Below, in pieces: positions 47,516 through 55,173 of a stretch of 64,000 nucleotides of DNA; the stretch's first letter is position 1, and each line of letters starts with the position of its first letter. The stretch covers positions 104,595 through 168,594 of the forward strand of contig DDAM01000041.1 of the NCBI GenBank assembly GCA_002332905.1, read 5' to 3'. A program made the position numbers and the translations under genes. Below the pieces are notes generated by a model. The model was not told where the DNA came from, ran no database searches, and saw only the letters and a program-made list of their open reading frames with translations. The stretch is from Firmicutes bacterium UBA2058 (lineage in GTDB: Bacteria; Bacillota; Clostridia; Tissierellales; Sedimentibacteraceae).

Positions 47516-47678
47516 ATAGGTTACAGCGAATCAAATATAAAGAGAAGATGCAGAAAAATATTAAAAAATAATATATAAAAAGACGGTACGCTATGATACT
47601 TTTTATGTGTTAGTATAAGGACAATGAAATATAAGTTAATGAAAAAGGCACTCGAGTTTGAGTGCCTTTTGTGTTGAA
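47516..47678 (+). repeat. Direct repeat copy 2, with remnant of the regulator C-terminus
   Basis: This is the second copy of the 165-base segment. It contains a decayed regulator end (GYSESNIKRRCRKILKNNI), GGTACGCTATGATAC and hairpin AAAAGGCACTC/GAGTGCCTTTT (47642-47670). A 60-codon frame spanning 47396-47578 is made from repeat plus spacer and is not considered a gene. The duplication of both the regulator end and the following element suggests unequal recombination. Confidence 0.8.
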
Positions 47679-47743
47679 AGAGTAAAGAAGAAACTCTTCA
47701 CTCTTTAATTATTATGAGATGTAGCAAAGCGGCGTAATGGAGG
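47679..47743 (+). promoter_or_regulatory. Double-hairpin leader, copy 1
   Basis: AGAGTAAAGA and TCTTCACTCT form a first stem; a weaker second stem surrounds GCAAAGC, followed by GTAATGGAGG. Copies with the same order occur at 55105-55168 and 63309-63370. The conserved 3' end TAATGGAGG includes the ribosome-binding site of the next gene, which suggests translational or mRNA-processing control. Confidence 0.6.
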
Positions 47744-47750
47744 TGATAAA

Positions 47751-47927
47751 ATAAAAATTAAAAACATATTAAAAAACCAACAACCAGAAACCTATAAAAT
47801 GCTAATAAATCATATTGATGATGAAAAAGAAGATGACAAATTATCCTTTAAAGATTTTGAAAAAATGATGAAGCACGATGGCTACAAAAGACATAAAGGA
47901 GCAATGCGCCAAGTAAATCATGGATAG
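47751..47927 (+). CDS. Small conserved-looking protein with apparent AUA start
   Basis: A 58-codon frame encodes a charged protein (KIKNILKNQQPETYKMLINH, DDKLSFKDFEKMMKHDGYKRHKG). GGAGGTGA lies exactly 7 bases before an ATA codon at 47751, where a start codon should be; no ATG, GTG or TTG is available until 47799, which lacks a site. Codon use looks normal for the region. Either AUA is used poorly as a start, or a former ATG has mutated. It lies in the slot where early structural genes begin in related phages. No family was recognised. Confidence 0.5.
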   Translation: MKIKNILKNQQPETYKMLINHIDDEKEDDKLSFKDFEKMMKHDGYKRHKGAMRQVNHG

Positions 47928-48051
47928 ATTTATTAGCATATTGAAGGGAGGTGATATGAAATGCTGTTGCGAAGGATAGGAGGTGGTTGAAGGTGTTAGG
48001 AAAATGAATTTAAACTATTATAATTAAATAAGTAAGAGAGTGTGATGTTAT
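47928..48051 (+). other. Gene-free junction with orphan ribosome-binding sites
   Basis: Two strong Shine-Dalgarno sequences (GGGAGGTGAT and AGGAGGTGG) are followed only by frames of 7-9 codons. In intact prophages this slot, between the late regulator and the tail genes, carries terminase, portal and capsid genes. The orphan sites look like scars of their loss. Confidence 0.5.
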
Positions 48052-48495
48052 ATGATAACAGTAGAAAAAATAGTTAATGAGGTTAATAGATTAATACTCT
48101 TGGATTATAATTATCCTATATATTTTGAAAATATACCGGAAGTTATCAGCACTAACTCCTTTGGTATTAATTTGATTAACTATAAGGTAACAAGCATTAA
48201 TAAAAATATTAATCTAGAAAATGTAGAATTATTAATAACATATTTAGCGCAGAATGATAGCAGTAATCCTGATATTATAGGAAAAGAAAAATATAAAGTA
48301 ATTGATAAGCTAAAAACTATATTTGGAAAAGGAAATATTTCTATAGATGATAGAGCTGTAAAGGTAAGCGTTGAATATAAGGAAATTATCAATAAGCTTG
48401 GAATATGCTTAAATTTTGAATATTATGAAGATGCATATATAAGCGAAGAAACAGTTGAAACAATAGGTGAATTATCAATAAAACAAGGATTATAA
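48052..48495 (+). CDS. Phage tail terminator-like protein (DUF6838 type)
   Basis: This 147-residue protein fits the small tail terminator family of clostridial contractile phages: a first helix (ITVEKIVNEVNRLILL), then alternating strands (YPIYFENIP, NLINYKVTSI, KVSVEYKEI, LGICLNFEYYEDAYI). It caps the tail tube and sheath at the head-proximal end. It lies directly before the sheath gene, the standard order. The site before ATG is weak. In a particle without a head it would form the closed upper end. Confidence 0.7.
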   Translation: MITVEKIVNEVNRLILLDYNYPIYFENIPEVISTNSFGINLINYKVTSINKNINLENVELLITYLAQNDSSNPDIIGKEKYKVIDKLKTIFGKGNISIDDRAVKVSVEYKEIINKLGICLNFEYYEDAYISEETVETIGELSIKQGL

Positions 48496-48509
48496 GGAGA
48501 AAATAAATT

Positions 48510-49577
48510 ATGGGTTTACCAAATATAATGATTAATTTTAAAACGATGGGAATAAGCGCAATTAAAAGAGGAAATAGAGGCATAGTTGCAGTTATTATTA
48601 AGGATAATGGCAAGGCTGGTGCTTTTAACATGGAGAGTATAAATGATATACCAACTACATTATCAGCAGATAATAAGGCATATATACAAAGGGCTTTTAT
48701 AGGTGGAACTAGTGTTCCTAAAAAAGTAATTGCTTTTTCATTAGCAGTAGATGCAACAGACTACACAGAAGCATTAAATTATTTTGCCACTGAAAGGTTT
48801 GATTATTTAGTTTGTCCACCAGACACAACTAATGAACTAGCAAGTTCAGTTGCAACATGGATTAAATCACAAAGAGAAAGCTTTGATAAAAAAGTAAAGG
48901 CTGTTCTTCCATCAGTGGCAGCTGATCACGAGGGAGTAGTTAACTTTGATACAAACAATATTAAAGTTGGAGAGTTGACTTATACAAATGCACAATATTG
49001 CAGTAGAATAGCAGGTATTTTGGCAGGAACACCATTAACTATGGCTGCAACATTTACAATATTAAATGAGGTAACAGATGTCCCAAGATTAACTAAAACT
49101 CAAGCAGATGAAGCTATAAATGCTGGTAAATTAGTTCTATATCATGATGGAGAGAAAGTTAAAATAGCAAGAGCTGTAAATAGCTTAGTTACTGTAACGC
49201 CTGAAAAGGGAGATGCATTTAAGAAAATTAAAATAGTTGATATAATTGATATGATACATAATGATATAAAAACAACTGTAAATGACAATTATGTGGGAAA
49301 AGTATCTAATAGCTATGATAATAAATGCATAATCCTTACAGCTATAAAAAGCTATTATGAGCAGTTAGAAATGAATGGGATTCTTGATAGAGATAAATCA
49401 AGCATTGAAATTGATTTAGTAGCTCAAGAATCGTACTTAAAGAGTCAAGGAGTTGACACATCTATTTTAAATGAATACCAATTAAAATCTGCAAACACAG
49501 CAGATAAGGTATTTTTAACTTCTACTGTAAAACCACTTGATGCTGTAGAAGAAATTAAATTAAACGTAATAATATAA
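48510..49577 (+). CDS. Contractile tail sheath protein (XkdK type)
   Basis: This 355-residue protein polymerises around the tube and contracts to drive it into the target cell. It begins MGLPNIMINFKTMGISAIKRGNRGIVAVI and continues with the family's IPTTLSADNKAYIQRAFIGG, YLVCPP-type strand (FDYLVCPPDTTNE), KAVLPSVAADHEGVVNF and AGILAGTPLTMAATF. The C-terminal domain (DIIDMIHNDIKTTVNDNYVGKVSNSYDNK) is the PBSX/diffocin-type sheath end. It is a short sheath without the variable outer domain of T4-type phages. AAGGAG precedes ATG. Confidence 0.93.
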   Translation: MGLPNIMINFKTMGISAIKRGNRGIVAVIIKDNGKAGAFNMESINDIPTTLSADNKAYIQRAFIGGTSVPKKVIAFSLAVDATDYTEALNYFATERFDYLVCPPDTTNELASSVATWIKSQRESFDKKVKAVLPSVAADHEGVVNFDTNNIKVGELTYTNAQYCSRIAGILAGTPLTMAATFTILNEVTDVPRLTKTQADEAINAGKLVLYHDGEKVKIARAVNSLVTVTPEKGDAFKKIKIVDIIDMIHNDIKTTVNDNYVGKVSNSYDNKCIILTAIKSYYEQLEMNGILDRDKSSIEIDLVAQESYLKSQGVDTSILNEYQLKSANTADKVFLTSTVKPLDAVEEIKLNVII

Positions 49578-49603
49578 TTAATCAACTGATGGAGGTATAT
49601 TAA

Positions 49604-50047
49604 ATGAATAGAAATACAATAGATGCAAAAAGAGTTATAAATGGTACACACGGTGAATTATGGTTAGATGGAGAATATGTTGCAGAGGTAACAGGATTTC
49701 AAGCTAAGATAGCATTAAAAAAAGAGCCTGTTACTATGTGCGGTGACATGGCTGAAAAACAAAAGGTTGTAGGCTGGTCAGGCACAGGATCTATACAAAT
49801 GAACAAGGTATATTCACGTATGGCAAACAAGCTTGCTAAGGTTTTGAGTGAAGGAACTGATGCCAGATTTATAATCATATCAAAGCTAGCTGATCCAGAC
49901 TCTTATGGATCAGAAAGAGTTGTAATAAAGGATGTTTCCTTTGATGATTTAACACTTGCTGATTGGGCTGCCAATACACCTGGTAAAATTGAAGCTCCAT
50001 TCACATTTAGTGCTTATGAGTTTCGTGATAGCATAAGAGTAGAATAA
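49604..50047 (+). CDS. Tail tube protein (XkdM/DUF2001 type)
   Basis: This 147-residue protein forms the inner tube of the contractile tail. It shows NGTHGELWLDGEYVAEVTGFQAKIALKKEPVTMCGDMAEKQKVVGWSGTGSIQMNKVYSR (about 15-74), the usual wording of DUF2001 tube proteins, with a beta-rich second half. It is encoded directly after the sheath, preceded by TGGAGG. A terminator lies 7 bases beyond, so sheath and tube, needed in many copies, may be made in excess over the genes downstream. Confidence 0.93.
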   Translation: MNRNTIDAKRVINGTHGELWLDGEYVAEVTGFQAKIALKKEPVTMCGDMAEKQKVVGWSGTGSIQMNKVYSRMANKLAKVLSEGTDARFIIISKLADPDSYGSERVVIKDVSFDDLTLADWAANTPGKIEAPFTFSAYEFRDSIRVE

Positions 50048-50054
50048 TATATTT

Positions 50055-50098
50055 AAAAAAGCCTTTACAAGCTATATAGCATGTAAAGGCTTTTCTTT
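50055..50098 (+). terminator. Mid-operon terminator after the tube gene
   Basis: AAAAGCCTTTACA and TGTAAAGGCTTTT are perfect 13-base arms with a 12-base loop, ended by CTTT. It lies between tube and chaperone genes and probably reduces, rather than stops, transcription into the rest of the operon. Confidence 0.88.
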
Positions 50099-50128
50099 AC
50101 AAATTAAAACAATTGAGGAGGTAATAAA

Positions 50129-50515
50129 ATGAGTACATTAGATACTTTATTATCAATAGATAATAACAAGTTAAATGTGACAAATGAAAAGATAAATATT
50201 ATTAGACTTTCAGAAATGGCTGGTGAGGATGTTATTTTTGAAATACGTCCATTATCAATAAAAGAAATTAACAGCTTTCCTAAAATGGACGACACAGATA
50301 TGTTGATTCATGCAATATATATGGCATTAGTAAGCCCTAAGCTTAGTGATGAAAGACTGTTAAAAAAATATGATTGTTTAACTCCAAAGGAATTGATTAA
50401 AAAAATTCTTTTACCAACTGAAATAAGTGGATTATATTCAGCATTTAACCGTGCAATGGGATTTGTCGAAAATGGTGAAGATAATGAAAAAACATTAGAG
50501 GAGGGTGTAAACTAA
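50129..50515 (+). CDS. Tail assembly chaperone 1 (XkdN-like)
   Basis: This 128-residue protein resembles XkdN/phage_TAC proteins, which bind the tape measure during tail assembly. It is paralogous to the next gene: both have MxxxDxLLxxD, INxxRLSxxAGxDVIFxxRxxSxxE and a C-terminal LxxEISxLYxxxxxxxGF. It has no frameshift signal. GGAGG precedes ATG, and the stop codon overlaps the next start by one base (TAATG). Two tandem chaperones are unusual for this tail type. Confidence 0.8.
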   Translation: MSTLDTLLSIDNNKLNVTNEKINIIRLSEMAGEDVIFEIRPLSIKEINSFPKMDDTDMLIHAIYMALVSPKLSDERLLKKYDCLTPKELIKKILLPTEISGLYSAFNRAMGFVENGEDNEKTLEEGVN

Positions 50516-50889
50516 TGAATGCTATTGATGTTTTATTAAATAATGATGCTGCCATAAGCAACATAAAAAAGGATGTAAAAATAAATAGATTATCTGATTT
50601 TGCAGGAAGTGACGTTATTTTTAAGGTTAGAGCAATTTCCTATGATGAATATGTAAAAATCCTTCGTGAAGATGATAATGTCAATGTAAAGCTAAAGGTT
50701 TGTAGTGTAGGAGTAGTTGACCCAAATTTAAATAATAAAAGCTTACAAATGAAATATAGTGCAGCAGATTCAGAGGATTTAGTGGATAAGATGCTTCTTA
50801 TGGGCGAAATCTCAATGCTATATGATGAAATATGCAATATATCTGGCTTTAACGATGAAACCTCTAAAATAGTAACTATAAAAAACTAA
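50515..50889 (+). CDS. Tail assembly chaperone 2, zero-frame product
   Basis: This 124-residue protein is the second XkdN-like chaperone. It ends exactly at a slippery heptamer, A AAA AAC, followed at once by the stop TAA. A 60-codon open frame continues in -1. The zero-frame product corresponds to the gpG-like short form. It overlaps the first chaperone stop by one base. GAGGAGG in the end of the first gene acts as its ribosome site. Confidence 0.82.
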   Translation: MNAIDVLLNNDAAISNIKKDVKINRLSDFAGSDVIFKVRAISYDEYVKILREDDNVNVKLKVCSVGVVDPNLNNKSLQMKYSAADSEDLVDKMLLMGEISMLYDEICNISGFNDETSKIVTIKN

Positions 50890-51068
50890 TTGAGACAGAC
50901 GGTACAGCTAGGCTTATGTACTACATGTTTGTTAGACATGGCATTATGCCGTCTGTCATATATAATGCAAGTGAGGGAGAGAGAATTCTTTGCAATGCTA
51001 TGATAGAAATAGAAAACGAATTAATAGCCAAATCAAAAGAGGACGGTGATAAATATGCCGCTGGTTAA
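50515..51068 (+). CDS. Tail assembly chaperone 2, -1 frameshift extended product
   Basis: Slipping back one base at 50880-50886 (A AAA AAC) bypasses the stop and adds 60 residues, giving 184 in all. The extension reads LIETDGTARLMYYMFVRHG, SVIYNASEGERILCNAM, ENELIAKSKEDGDKYAAG, a helical T-domain of the kind that recruits the tape measure in lambda gpGT and PBSX-like phages. It ends 14 bases inside the tape measure gene. Join: 50515-50886, then 50886-51068. Frameshift efficiency cannot be read from sequence. Confidence 0.8.
50880..50957 (+). promoter_or_regulatory. Programmed -1 frameshift signal
   Basis: The slippery heptamer A AAA AAC (50880-50886) is in register with the zero frame. After a 7-base spacer that begins with the stop TAA comes a perfect 9-base stem, GACAGACGG (50894-50902) with CCGTCTGTC (50949-50957), closing a 46-base loop that can fold further. 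Heptamer, spacer and stem match known stimulatory signals. Confidence 0.85.
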
Positions 51069-53085
51069 TAATTTTTATGACTTTTCTGCTGGAAATTCTA
51101 TAAAAGAAATTAGAAAAATGGAAACAGAAATGTCAAAATTATTAAAAACATCAAGATCTGTTGCAGCAGAAATAAATAAAATTAGTAATATAAAAATTAA
51201 TATTAAATTAAATACTAAAGACATAGAAAAAAATATAAATAATGTATCTAATAATGTTAAATCTTTGGGTACTGACATTGTAGAAACTATGTCAAAAGTT
51301 AATGGTGCAGTATCAAAGCTTGATAATAATATGAGCTCGAGAGGTAATAAATCAAATGGAAGTATAGATTTTTCAACAATCTATGATGCGGTGGATTCAT
51401 ATGCTACTCGATTTGCAGAGACTGTTTTACCAAGTAGTACTAGTAGTGCTGTATCTGGTGCTATAAGAGGTGGAATGCTTGGATTTTCTGTTGGTGGAGT
51501 GAAGGGCGCTATTGCAGGAGCTATAATTAGTGGTATTGGAGAATTGGCTTATTCAGAAGTGAAAAATAAAACAGACAGACGTAACCAACGTGTTAGCTTT
51601 GGAAGTAGTATTTTAAAAACATATCTGCCTAAAATAGCAATGGGCTCTTTAAACTATGCATCAGATATGGAACAATCAAAGATAAACTATGAAAATATTC
51701 TAGGTAAAGATAAGGGAAACATGTTTGTAGATAATATGTTAAGTTTATCTAATAAAGGTTTTTACAAATATTCTGATTTGGATAGTGTCGGAAAACAAAT
51801 GCTTGCTGCTGGTTTTGACCATAAAGAAGTTATAAGAATCTTTGATACTGCCGGTGATGCGTCTGTTGCCAATGGTGCAGGTAAACAAGGCGCTTTACAG
51901 ATGATAGAAGCAATAAAAAATATGCAATCTTCAGGCAATGTATCAATCGATAATTTAGAAATATTTAAAAATATTGGCGTAGATGCTTATGAAATTTTAG
52001 CTGATTCAATGAAAATAGCCGGTAAAAATACTAAGTTAACTAAGGAAGAATTGAAAGAACTAATTTCCAAAGGAGTAGTACCTGCAGATGAAGCTATAAC
52101 TAATTTAATAAACGGAATGAAGTATAAATATGCTGGTATGATGTATACTCAACAGCAATCCTTTAGCGGTTTATTAGCTACAATAAAAGATAGTGCAAAT
52201 CAAATTATACTTGGACCTCTAGGAAAAGGATTCATAGAAGGAATTAAACCGGCACTAGCAAACTTTGCATCGTTTTTTGGATTGGGTACTAAAGGATTTA
52301 AAGATTTAAGTAAACATATATATGAATTTGGCGCAGAAATAGGGAATTTTGCTGGTAATGCCATTAATAATTTAAAAAATATATTTGGACAATTGTTTAA
52401 TGATGAAAAATTTAAAAATGCAGATGTACCAGCAAAAATTTTGATGATTTATGATGCAATAAAAGCTAATGTGAATCAATGGTATAAAGAAAATGGTGAT
52501 AGCTTATTTGATAAAATTGAAGGTTTTTTTACTGGATTTATAAGAAGAATTGGCGAAGAAAGCGATTTTAAAAATGCTGTTCAAGATTTATGGTTAAGTA
52601 TTTCACCAGATGAAGATACAATAAAAAAAATGTTTTATAAAATAGATACTATGGAATTATTTGACAAAAAAGCATCTCCATTAATTAAACTTATTTCATT
52701 CATTTTTACTATACGCACACTCATCGATAATCTTACTAAAAATTCTTCTAATAATATATTTGGTGTAGAAATTGATAGTACTGAACAGCTTACTAAGTTT
52801 GGTGGAACAGGTGCTATTCTTTCGGGTGCTGGTGCTATTAACCGCAATGCCATCGGTCTTAACCGTGTACCATACGACTATTATCCAGCACTTCTACACG
52901 AAGGTGAAGCGGTTCTAAGAAGAACAGAGGCTGATAATTACAGAAATGGTGCTGGCAAAGGTGTCATAATTAGTAAAATAGCCGACACAATTGTAGTAAA
53001 GGATGAGACTGATATGTATAAAATAGCTAATATATTGGTCAGTGAAATAGAAAAAGCAGGATTAGTATATGGAGGTGCAATGTAA
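51055..53085 (+). CDS. Tail tape measure protein
   Basis: This protein of 676 residues sets tail length. An N-terminal coiled coil (about 10-85) is followed by a Gly/Ala-rich membrane-like segment (about 130-175: GAIRGGMLGFSVGGVKGAIAGAIISGIGELAYSE), a central TMP domain with AGFDHKEVIRIFDTAGDASVANGAGKQGALQMIEAIKNM and MMYTQQQSFSGLLATIKDSANQI, and the C-terminal VPYDYYPALLHEGEAVLRRTEADNYR typical of such proteins. The length would suit a tail near 100 nm by the usual 1.5 angstrom per residue rule. ATG 51055 has AGAGGA 11 bases upstream; GTG 51046 is only 2 bases from it. Confidence 0.9.
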   Translation: MPLVNNFYDFSAGNSIKEIRKMETEMSKLLKTSRSVAAEINKISNIKINIKLNTKDIEKNINNVSNNVKSLGTDIVETMSKVNGAVSKLDNNMSSRGNKSNGSIDFSTIYDAVDSYATRFAETVLPSSTSSAVSGAIRGGMLGFSVGGVKGAIAGAIISGIGELAYSEVKNKTDRRNQRVSFGSSILKTYLPKIAMGSLNYASDMEQSKINYENILGKDKGNMFVDNMLSLSNKGFYKYSDLDSVGKQMLAAGFDHKEVIRIFDTAGDASVANGAGKQGALQMIEAIKNMQSSGNVSIDNLEIFKNIGVDAYEILADSMKIAGKNTKLTKEELKELISKGVVPADEAITNLINGMKYKYAGMMYTQQQSFSGLLATIKDSANQIILGPLGKGFIEGIKPALANFASFFGLGTKGFKDLSKHIYEFGAEIGNFAGNAINNLKNIFGQLFNDEKFKNADVPAKILMIYDAIKANVNQWYKENGDSLFDKIEGFFTGFIRRIGEESDFKNAVQDLWLSISPDEDTIKKMFYKIDTMELFDKKASPLIKLISFIFTIRTLIDNLTKNSSNNIFGVEIDSTEQLTKFGGTGAILSGAGAINRNAIGLNRVPYDYYPALLHEGEAVLRRTEADNYRNGAGKGVIISKIADTIVVKDETDMYKIANILVSEIEKAGLVYGGAM

Positions 53086-53708
53086 TGGAATTTTGGTTAG
53101 AAGATGAAAAAAATGAAATAGAATTTAGACTTCCTATAACTCCATCAAGCTTTGAAATTGAAAGGGGCAATAAGATAGAGACAGTTAATATAACTGAACT
53201 CGGAGATTTAAATATTATTGGAGCACCAACCTTAGCTACTATAACTATATCGTCATTTTTTCCAAGTAAGAATTATCCTTTTAAGTTACCAGATAAAATT
53301 AGCAATACATATGACTATATAAGTCAATTAGAAAGATTTAAAACCGAAAAAACAATATTAAGATTTGTTATAACGGATACAAAGGATATAAATATATTAG
53401 ACTTAGAGGTTATATTAGAATCTTATAAATACGGTGAAAAAGATGGAACAAGAGACATCTTTTATGATTTAGTTTTGAGAGAACATAGAAAAGTTAAATC
53501 TGTAATAGGAGATCTTGCCTCAGAACGTCCCAATACAAATTCACCTAAACCTAATAACGTTGAATATATTGTTAAAAAAGGCGATACTCTCTGGGCAATA
53601 GCTAAAAAATATTATGGTAGTGGTTCACAGTACCCAAAGATTGTAAAGGAAAATAATATTAAAAACCCAAATATTATATTCCCAGGACAAAAATTTATTA
53701 TTCCATAA
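53085..53708 (+). CDS. LysM-containing tail protein (XkdP type)
   Basis: This 207-residue protein has an N-terminal phage domain (about 1-140, beginning MEFWLEDEKNEIEFRLPITPSSFEI) and a C-terminal LysM (about 160-207: YIVKKGDTLWAIAKKYYG, IFPGQKFIIP). It forms part of the tail tip hub and may touch peptidoglycan. It overlaps the tape measure stop by one base (TAATG), with GGAGG 9 bases before the start. Confidence 0.9.
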   Translation: MEFWLEDEKNEIEFRLPITPSSFEIERGNKIETVNITELGDLNIIGAPTLATITISSFFPSKNYPFKLPDKISNTYDYISQLERFKTEKTILRFVITDTKDINILDLEVILESYKYGEKDGTRDIFYDLVLREHRKVKSVIGDLASERPNTNSPKPNNVEYIVKKGDTLWAIAKKYYGSGSQYPKIVKENNIKNPNIIFPGQKFIIP

Positions 53709-53722
53709 AGGCTGGTGAAATT

Positions 53723-54826
53723 ATGCAAGTGTTATTAACTAACCAAAAAAATGTGACAACTGATATAACAAGTATAATACCTGATATACAAATAAGTGGT
53801 GATTTGTTAGGGGTTTCAAGAACGCTTAATTTTTCATATGTATATTCTAATATTGACTCTAATATTTTAGCGGTAACAGTAGAAACAGGGGATTTAGTGC
53901 AGGTGTTTCTAAATGATAAACAGTTATTCTACGGTCATGTATTTATGATTGATAAAGGAACAGATAGCAATACAATTGATATAACATGCTATGACTATGG
54001 TATATACCTTAAAAAAAATCAGCATTCATATAAATTTAGAAACATCACTCCAGAAGCCGCAACTAAAAAAATTTGCAGTGATTTTAAAATTGATATAGGC
54101 AATATAGCAAGTACAGGAATAAATATATCAAGAAATTACTTTGGCGTAGATTTATATAGTATTATCATAGGTATGTATTATCAGGCTAGCTTAATAAACG
54201 GTAAAAAATACATGATTAGGTTTACAGGCAAAAAGCTTGATGTAATAGAAAAGGGAGATAGTAACACATCACAGCTTTTACAAAGCGGATATAATCTGTT
54301 AACCTCTAATATATCAGAATCCATAGATAACATGATAAACTCTGTAGCTATATTTAATAAAGACGATGTATTTGTTTTTTCAATAAAAAATGACAAGGAC
54401 ATAGAGCTGTATGGTCTAATGCAGGCGTATTTGAAAATTGATGATTCCGGTACATATAATGAAAAGGCTAAATCCATGCTAAAAAGTGTTGAAAGAAAAA
54501 TGTCTGTAACTAGCTTTGGCAATACAGAGTGTATAACCGGCAACACAGTTATAGTTAAAGAACCGGTAACAAAGCTTTATGGTCTATTCTATATAGACAG
54601 TGATGTTCATGCTTGGAAAAATGGTATTTACACAAATAAGCTTGTTCTTAATTTTCAAAATATCATGGATGAAAAAGATATAGGTGAAATTGTTAGTTCT
54701 AAAAGTGAATATAAATCAGGATACAAATTAGAATACAATTGGAGGGACAATATAACGGATATTGCGACGAATATACCTGGTAACACATATATCATTCATG
54801 GTAATGAGATAATAAGTGAATATTAA
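53723..54826 (+). CDS. Tail hub protein (XkdQ type)
   Basis: This 367-residue protein matches the XkdQ/YqbQ baseplate hub family: N-terminal strands ITSIIPDIQISGDLLGVSRTLNFSYVYSNIDSNI, VETGDLVQVFLNDKQLFYGHVFMIDKG (about 52-78), YDYGIYLKKNQHSYKFRNITPEAATKKICSDF and a beta-rich C-terminus with KLYGLFYIDSDVHAWKNGIYTNKLVLNF. It corresponds to gp27-like hub proteins of contractile tails. No catalytic motif is evident. It follows the LysM gene after 14 bases. Confidence 0.87.
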   Translation: MQVLLTNQKNVTTDITSIIPDIQISGDLLGVSRTLNFSYVYSNIDSNILAVTVETGDLVQVFLNDKQLFYGHVFMIDKGTDSNTIDITCYDYGIYLKKNQHSYKFRNITPEAATKKICSDFKIDIGNIASTGINISRNYFGVDLYSIIIGMYYQASLINGKKYMIRFTGKKLDVIEKGDSNTSQLLQSGYNLLTSNISESIDNMINSVAIFNKDDVFVFSIKNDKDIELYGLMQAYLKIDDSGTYNEKAKSMLKSVERKMSVTSFGNTECITGNTVIVKEPVTKLYGLFYIDSDVHAWKNGIYTNKLVLNFQNIMDEKDIGEIVSSKSEYKSGYKLEYNWRDNITDIATNIPGNTYIIHGNEIISEY

Positions 54827-54848
54827 TTTAACTTAAGGAGTTGATTAT

Positions 54849-55112
54849 ATGTCTAACAACAATCCATATTTAAAAATAATACAAATAATGAGAGAACAAG
54901 GAAGTTATAATAATCCAACTTCTTTTTTTATTGGCAAAGTAATTTCAAGAGAGCCTTTGTTGATTAAAGTAAATGGATTACAAATAGATAAAAGTGATTT
55001 TTTAATTTCATATGGACTACAGCAAAGCTTATATATTGGGGATAGTGTACTTGTGCTAGTATCTAATGATAAACAAAGCTTTGTTGTAGCCAATAAGGTG
55101 GTGAAAGAGTGA
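54849..55112 (+). CDS. DUF2577 baseplate protein
   Basis: This 87-residue protein has an OB-like layout (FFIGKVISREPLLIKVNGLQIDKSDFLISYGLQQSLYIGDSVLVLVSNDKQSFVVANKV), as in DUF2577 proteins that form the spike or its adapter. It is encoded between XkdQ and DUF2634 as in PBSX. AAGGAG precedes ATG. The stop codon is immediately before the second double-hairpin leader. Confidence 0.83.
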   Translation: MSNNNPYLKIIQIMREQGSYNNPTSFFIGKVISREPLLIKVNGLQIDKSDFLISYGLQQSLYIGDSVLVLVSNDKQSFVVANKVVKE

Positions 55113-55168
55113 AGAAAAAACACTCTTCACTTTAGTTATTATGATACCGCAAAGCGGTATAATGGAGG
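55105..55168 (+). promoter_or_regulatory. Double-hairpin leader, copy 2
   Basis: The first hairpin can fold in two exclusive ways: AAGAGTG/CACTCTT (55105-55127) or AGTGAAGA/TCTTCACT (55108-55131). The second is ATACCGC/GCGGTAT with an AAA loop (55144-55160), followed by AATGGAGG. It lies within the baseplate gene run, so it acts on mRNA rather than as a promoter. Confidence 0.65.
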
Positions 55169-55173
55169 TATAT

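Noticed and set aside
47396..47578. 60-codon open frame between the regulator and the small AUA-start gene
   Set aside because: It is built from the repeat spacer and a decayed regulator end, has no ribosome site, and crosses the GGCACTC hairpin.
47285..47678. CRISPR-like repeat array
   Set aside because: There are only two copies of 165 bases with a coding remnant and no short regular spacers.
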